This document shows positions 7,066 to 8,355 of a stretch of DNA of 8,355 nt, piece after piece. Position 1 is the first letter of the stretch, and every line of letters begins with the position of its first letter. Origin of the DNA: an uncultured Oscillospiraceae bacterium (lineage in GTDB: Bacteria > Bacillota > Clostridia > Oscillospirales > Acutalibacteraceae); NCBI GenBank assembly GCA_900555545.1, contig USLQ01000027.1:1-8355 (forward strand), read 5' to 3'. Under the pieces are notes generated by a model. The model was not told where the DNA came from. It saw only the letters and a list, made by a program, of their open reading frames with translations, and did not search any database. The position numbers and the translations under genes were made by a program.

Positions 7066-8307
7066 TTGAATATCAAAGAAAATATTAGGATTGCCCTGTT
7101 TAGCATCCGGACAAATATTATGCGTTCCCTGCTCACCATGCTCGGGATTATCATCGGTGTGGCTTCGGTAATCGCTGTAATTACCGTCGGCAATGGCGGT
7201 CGCGATTACATCGTGGGGATGATCCGGGATCTTGGAGCCAATGTTGTGAGTATCACGGTCAATACGGCGTCGGCTGAGGATAGCGACTATATCACCTCGG
7301 ACGATATTGCTGCGATTCGTAAGCTGGACAGTATCCAGTATATTTCTCCCGTTACGATGTCCATGGGCAGTATCGAGGTCGAGGGAAACAGCTCGATGGG
7401 ATTTGCCCTTGGGACGGATGAACAGATCCAATATCTGCTAAAGGGCGGCTGTAAGTACGGACGGTATTATACTGATGATGAGATCGAAAGCGGGCGCGCT
7501 GTTGCCGTTGTCGACATCACCACCGCCAAGGCGCTTTTTGGCTATGAGAATGTGGTTGGGCAGATGTTCAGTTACTCGATCAACGGCCGGTCTGAGCGCT
7601 TCAAGATCATTGGTGTGACGGATCTGATGGGGACATTTGGCGGAGACTCAGATCAGGTCATGGAGATGGTGAACTCCATGGGTGGGAACTCCATGATGGG
7701 GTACATGTTCATGATTCCGTCCACAATTGCCGCGAACCTTTCGGGGCGCGAGGATCAGTATGAAATGTGCTACTTTTCCTCCAACGATGAGAGTGAACTG
7801 GACGCAGCCGGCCAGGCGGCTCTCAACCTGATCCAGACACGGCATAACAATGCCGACCGCGAGGCATATACTGTTCAGAACATGGCGACCTATATTGACC
7901 TGCTGGATACAGTGATCCGCGTATTTACCATCTTTATCGCTGCTGTGAGTGCAATCTCCCTGATCGTTGGCGGTATCGGTGTAATGAATATCATGTTGGT
8001 CACGGTGACCGAGCGGACACGGGAGATCGGCATCAGGAAGGCGCTCGGCGCCAAGACCTCCAACATCATGTTCCAGTTTTTGACGGAATCCATCGTGCTC
8101 TGCCTGATCGGCGGGATCATCGGTACGATTCTGGGCGTTTCGGGTGCGTCGCTTGTGTCTCATCTGATGAATGTACCGTTGGGTGTGGATTTCTCCACAA
8201 TTTTGATTGCCATCGGTTTCTCCAGTGCGATCGGTATCTTCTTTGGAATCTATCCGGCGCGTAGGGCGGCAAAAATGCAGCCGATTGAGGCACTCCGTAG
8301 GGAATAA
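7066..8307 (+). CDS. MacB/FtsX-like ABC transporter permease
   Basis: This 413-residue membrane protein belongs to the MacB/FtsX class of ABC permeases, which use ATP hydrolysis in the cytoplasm to drive movements of an extracytoplasmic domain. Seen: a membrane segment at about 21-42 (SLLTMLGIIIGVASVIAVI), an extracytoplasmic MacB_PCD-type domain (about 45-280), and a C-terminal FtsX domain with three membrane segments (about 284-312, 340-363, 378-397). The hallmark GGIGVMNIMLVTVTERTREI and IGIRKALGAK lie at 302-330, and YPARRAAKMQPIEALRRE at 396-413. No Walker motifs are present, so unlike E. coli MacB it lacks a fused ATPase and needs a separate ATPase subunit, which is not in this window. 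The start is TTG 7066, preceded by GGGGGGA (7054-7060) with 5 nt spacing, and the reading frame fits the expected amphipathic N-terminus (NIKENIRIALFSIRTNIMRS). A Met-rich stretch occurs at 199-216. Cargo is unknown. Confidence 0.92.
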   Translation: MNIKENIRIALFSIRTNIMRSLLTMLGIIIGVASVIAVITVGNGGRDYIVGMIRDLGANVVSITVNTASAEDSDYITSDDIAAIRKLDSIQYISPVTMSMGSIEVEGNSSMGFALGTDEQIQYLLKGGCKYGRYYTDDEIESGRAVAVVDITTAKALFGYENVVGQMFSYSINGRSERFKIIGVTDLMGTFGGDSDQVMEMVNSMGGNSMMGYMFMIPSTIAANLSGREDQYEMCYFSSNDESELDAAGQAALNLIQTRHNNADREAYTVQNMATYIDLLDTVIRVFTIFIAAVSAISLIVGGIGVMNIMLVTVTERTREIGIRKALGAKTSNIMFQFLTESIVLCLIGGIIGTILGVSGASLVSHLMNVPLGVDFSTILIAIGFSSAIGIFFGIYPARRAAKMQPIEALRRE

Positions 8308-8326
8308 AAGTAAGATAATTGATTTG

Positions 8327-8355
8327 CAACAGCCGCTATGGCTGGTGGAATTTTT
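8327..8355 (+). terminator. Possible intrinsic terminator after the permease (cut by window end)
   Basis: CAGCC (8330-8334) and GGCTG (8340-8344) form a 5-bp stem with a 5-nt loop, extendable by an inner G-U pair. A T-run begins at 8351 and reaches the window end. Six bases (GTGGAA) separate the stem from the T-run, which is not ideal, and the T-run may continue outside the window. If real, it would end the transporter unit directly after the permease. Confidence 0.4.

Overview
The window reads as the 3' part of a bacterial de novo purine biosynthesis operon followed by a two-gene MacA/MacB-like membrane transport unit, all on the + strand. Layout: purF (3' part only, cut by the window start), purM, purN, a PurO-type IMP cyclohydrolase, a stand-alone AICAR transformylase equivalent to the C-terminal domain of PurH and broken by a frameshift, purD, a 69-bp AT-rich gap, an HlyD/MacA-like adaptor, and a MacB/FtsX-like permease. 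The window ends in a possible hairpin terminator. No RNA genes, mobile elements, CRISPR arrays or insertion sequences were seen.

The likely host is a low-to-mid GC Firmicute of class Clostridia, probably near Oscillospiraceae/Ruminococcaceae. This is inferred from four things: strong GGAGG-type ribosome binding sites placed about 7 nt before most starts; the Firmicute-style gene order purF-M-N-(H)-D; a PurF tail carrying the cysteines of the Fe-S (Bacillus-type) enzyme; and the splitting of PurH into a PurO-like cyclohydrolase and a separate transformylase, an arrangement I associate with gut Clostridia. No taxonomic search could be run.

The purine genes cover phosphoribosylamine synthesis (PurF), its ligation to glycine (PurD), formylation to FGAR (PurN), ring closure to AIR (PurM), and the two last steps to IMP: AICAR transformylase, then IMP cyclohydrolase. 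They are tightly packed (a 7-nt overlap between purM and purN, 2 nt between purN and the cyclohydrolase), so they are probably co-transcribed and partly translationally coupled.

The most striking feature is in the AICAR transformylase. The reading frame breaks at about 3780 and resumes one frame over. Comparison with the remembered human ATIC sequence suggests about 8 conserved residues are missing, which fits a deletion of about 23 nt. A perfect 14-bp GC-rich palindrome lies 12 nt past the break. This is either a real, recent inactivation of the penultimate step of IMP synthesis or a sequencing/assembly dropout.

The transporter pair has an adaptor with a coiled-coil hairpin and a permease with the FtsX/MacB C-terminal signature, but no ATPase gene lies between them or elsewhere in the window. 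A TATAAT box in the gap after purD suggests the pair has its own promoter.
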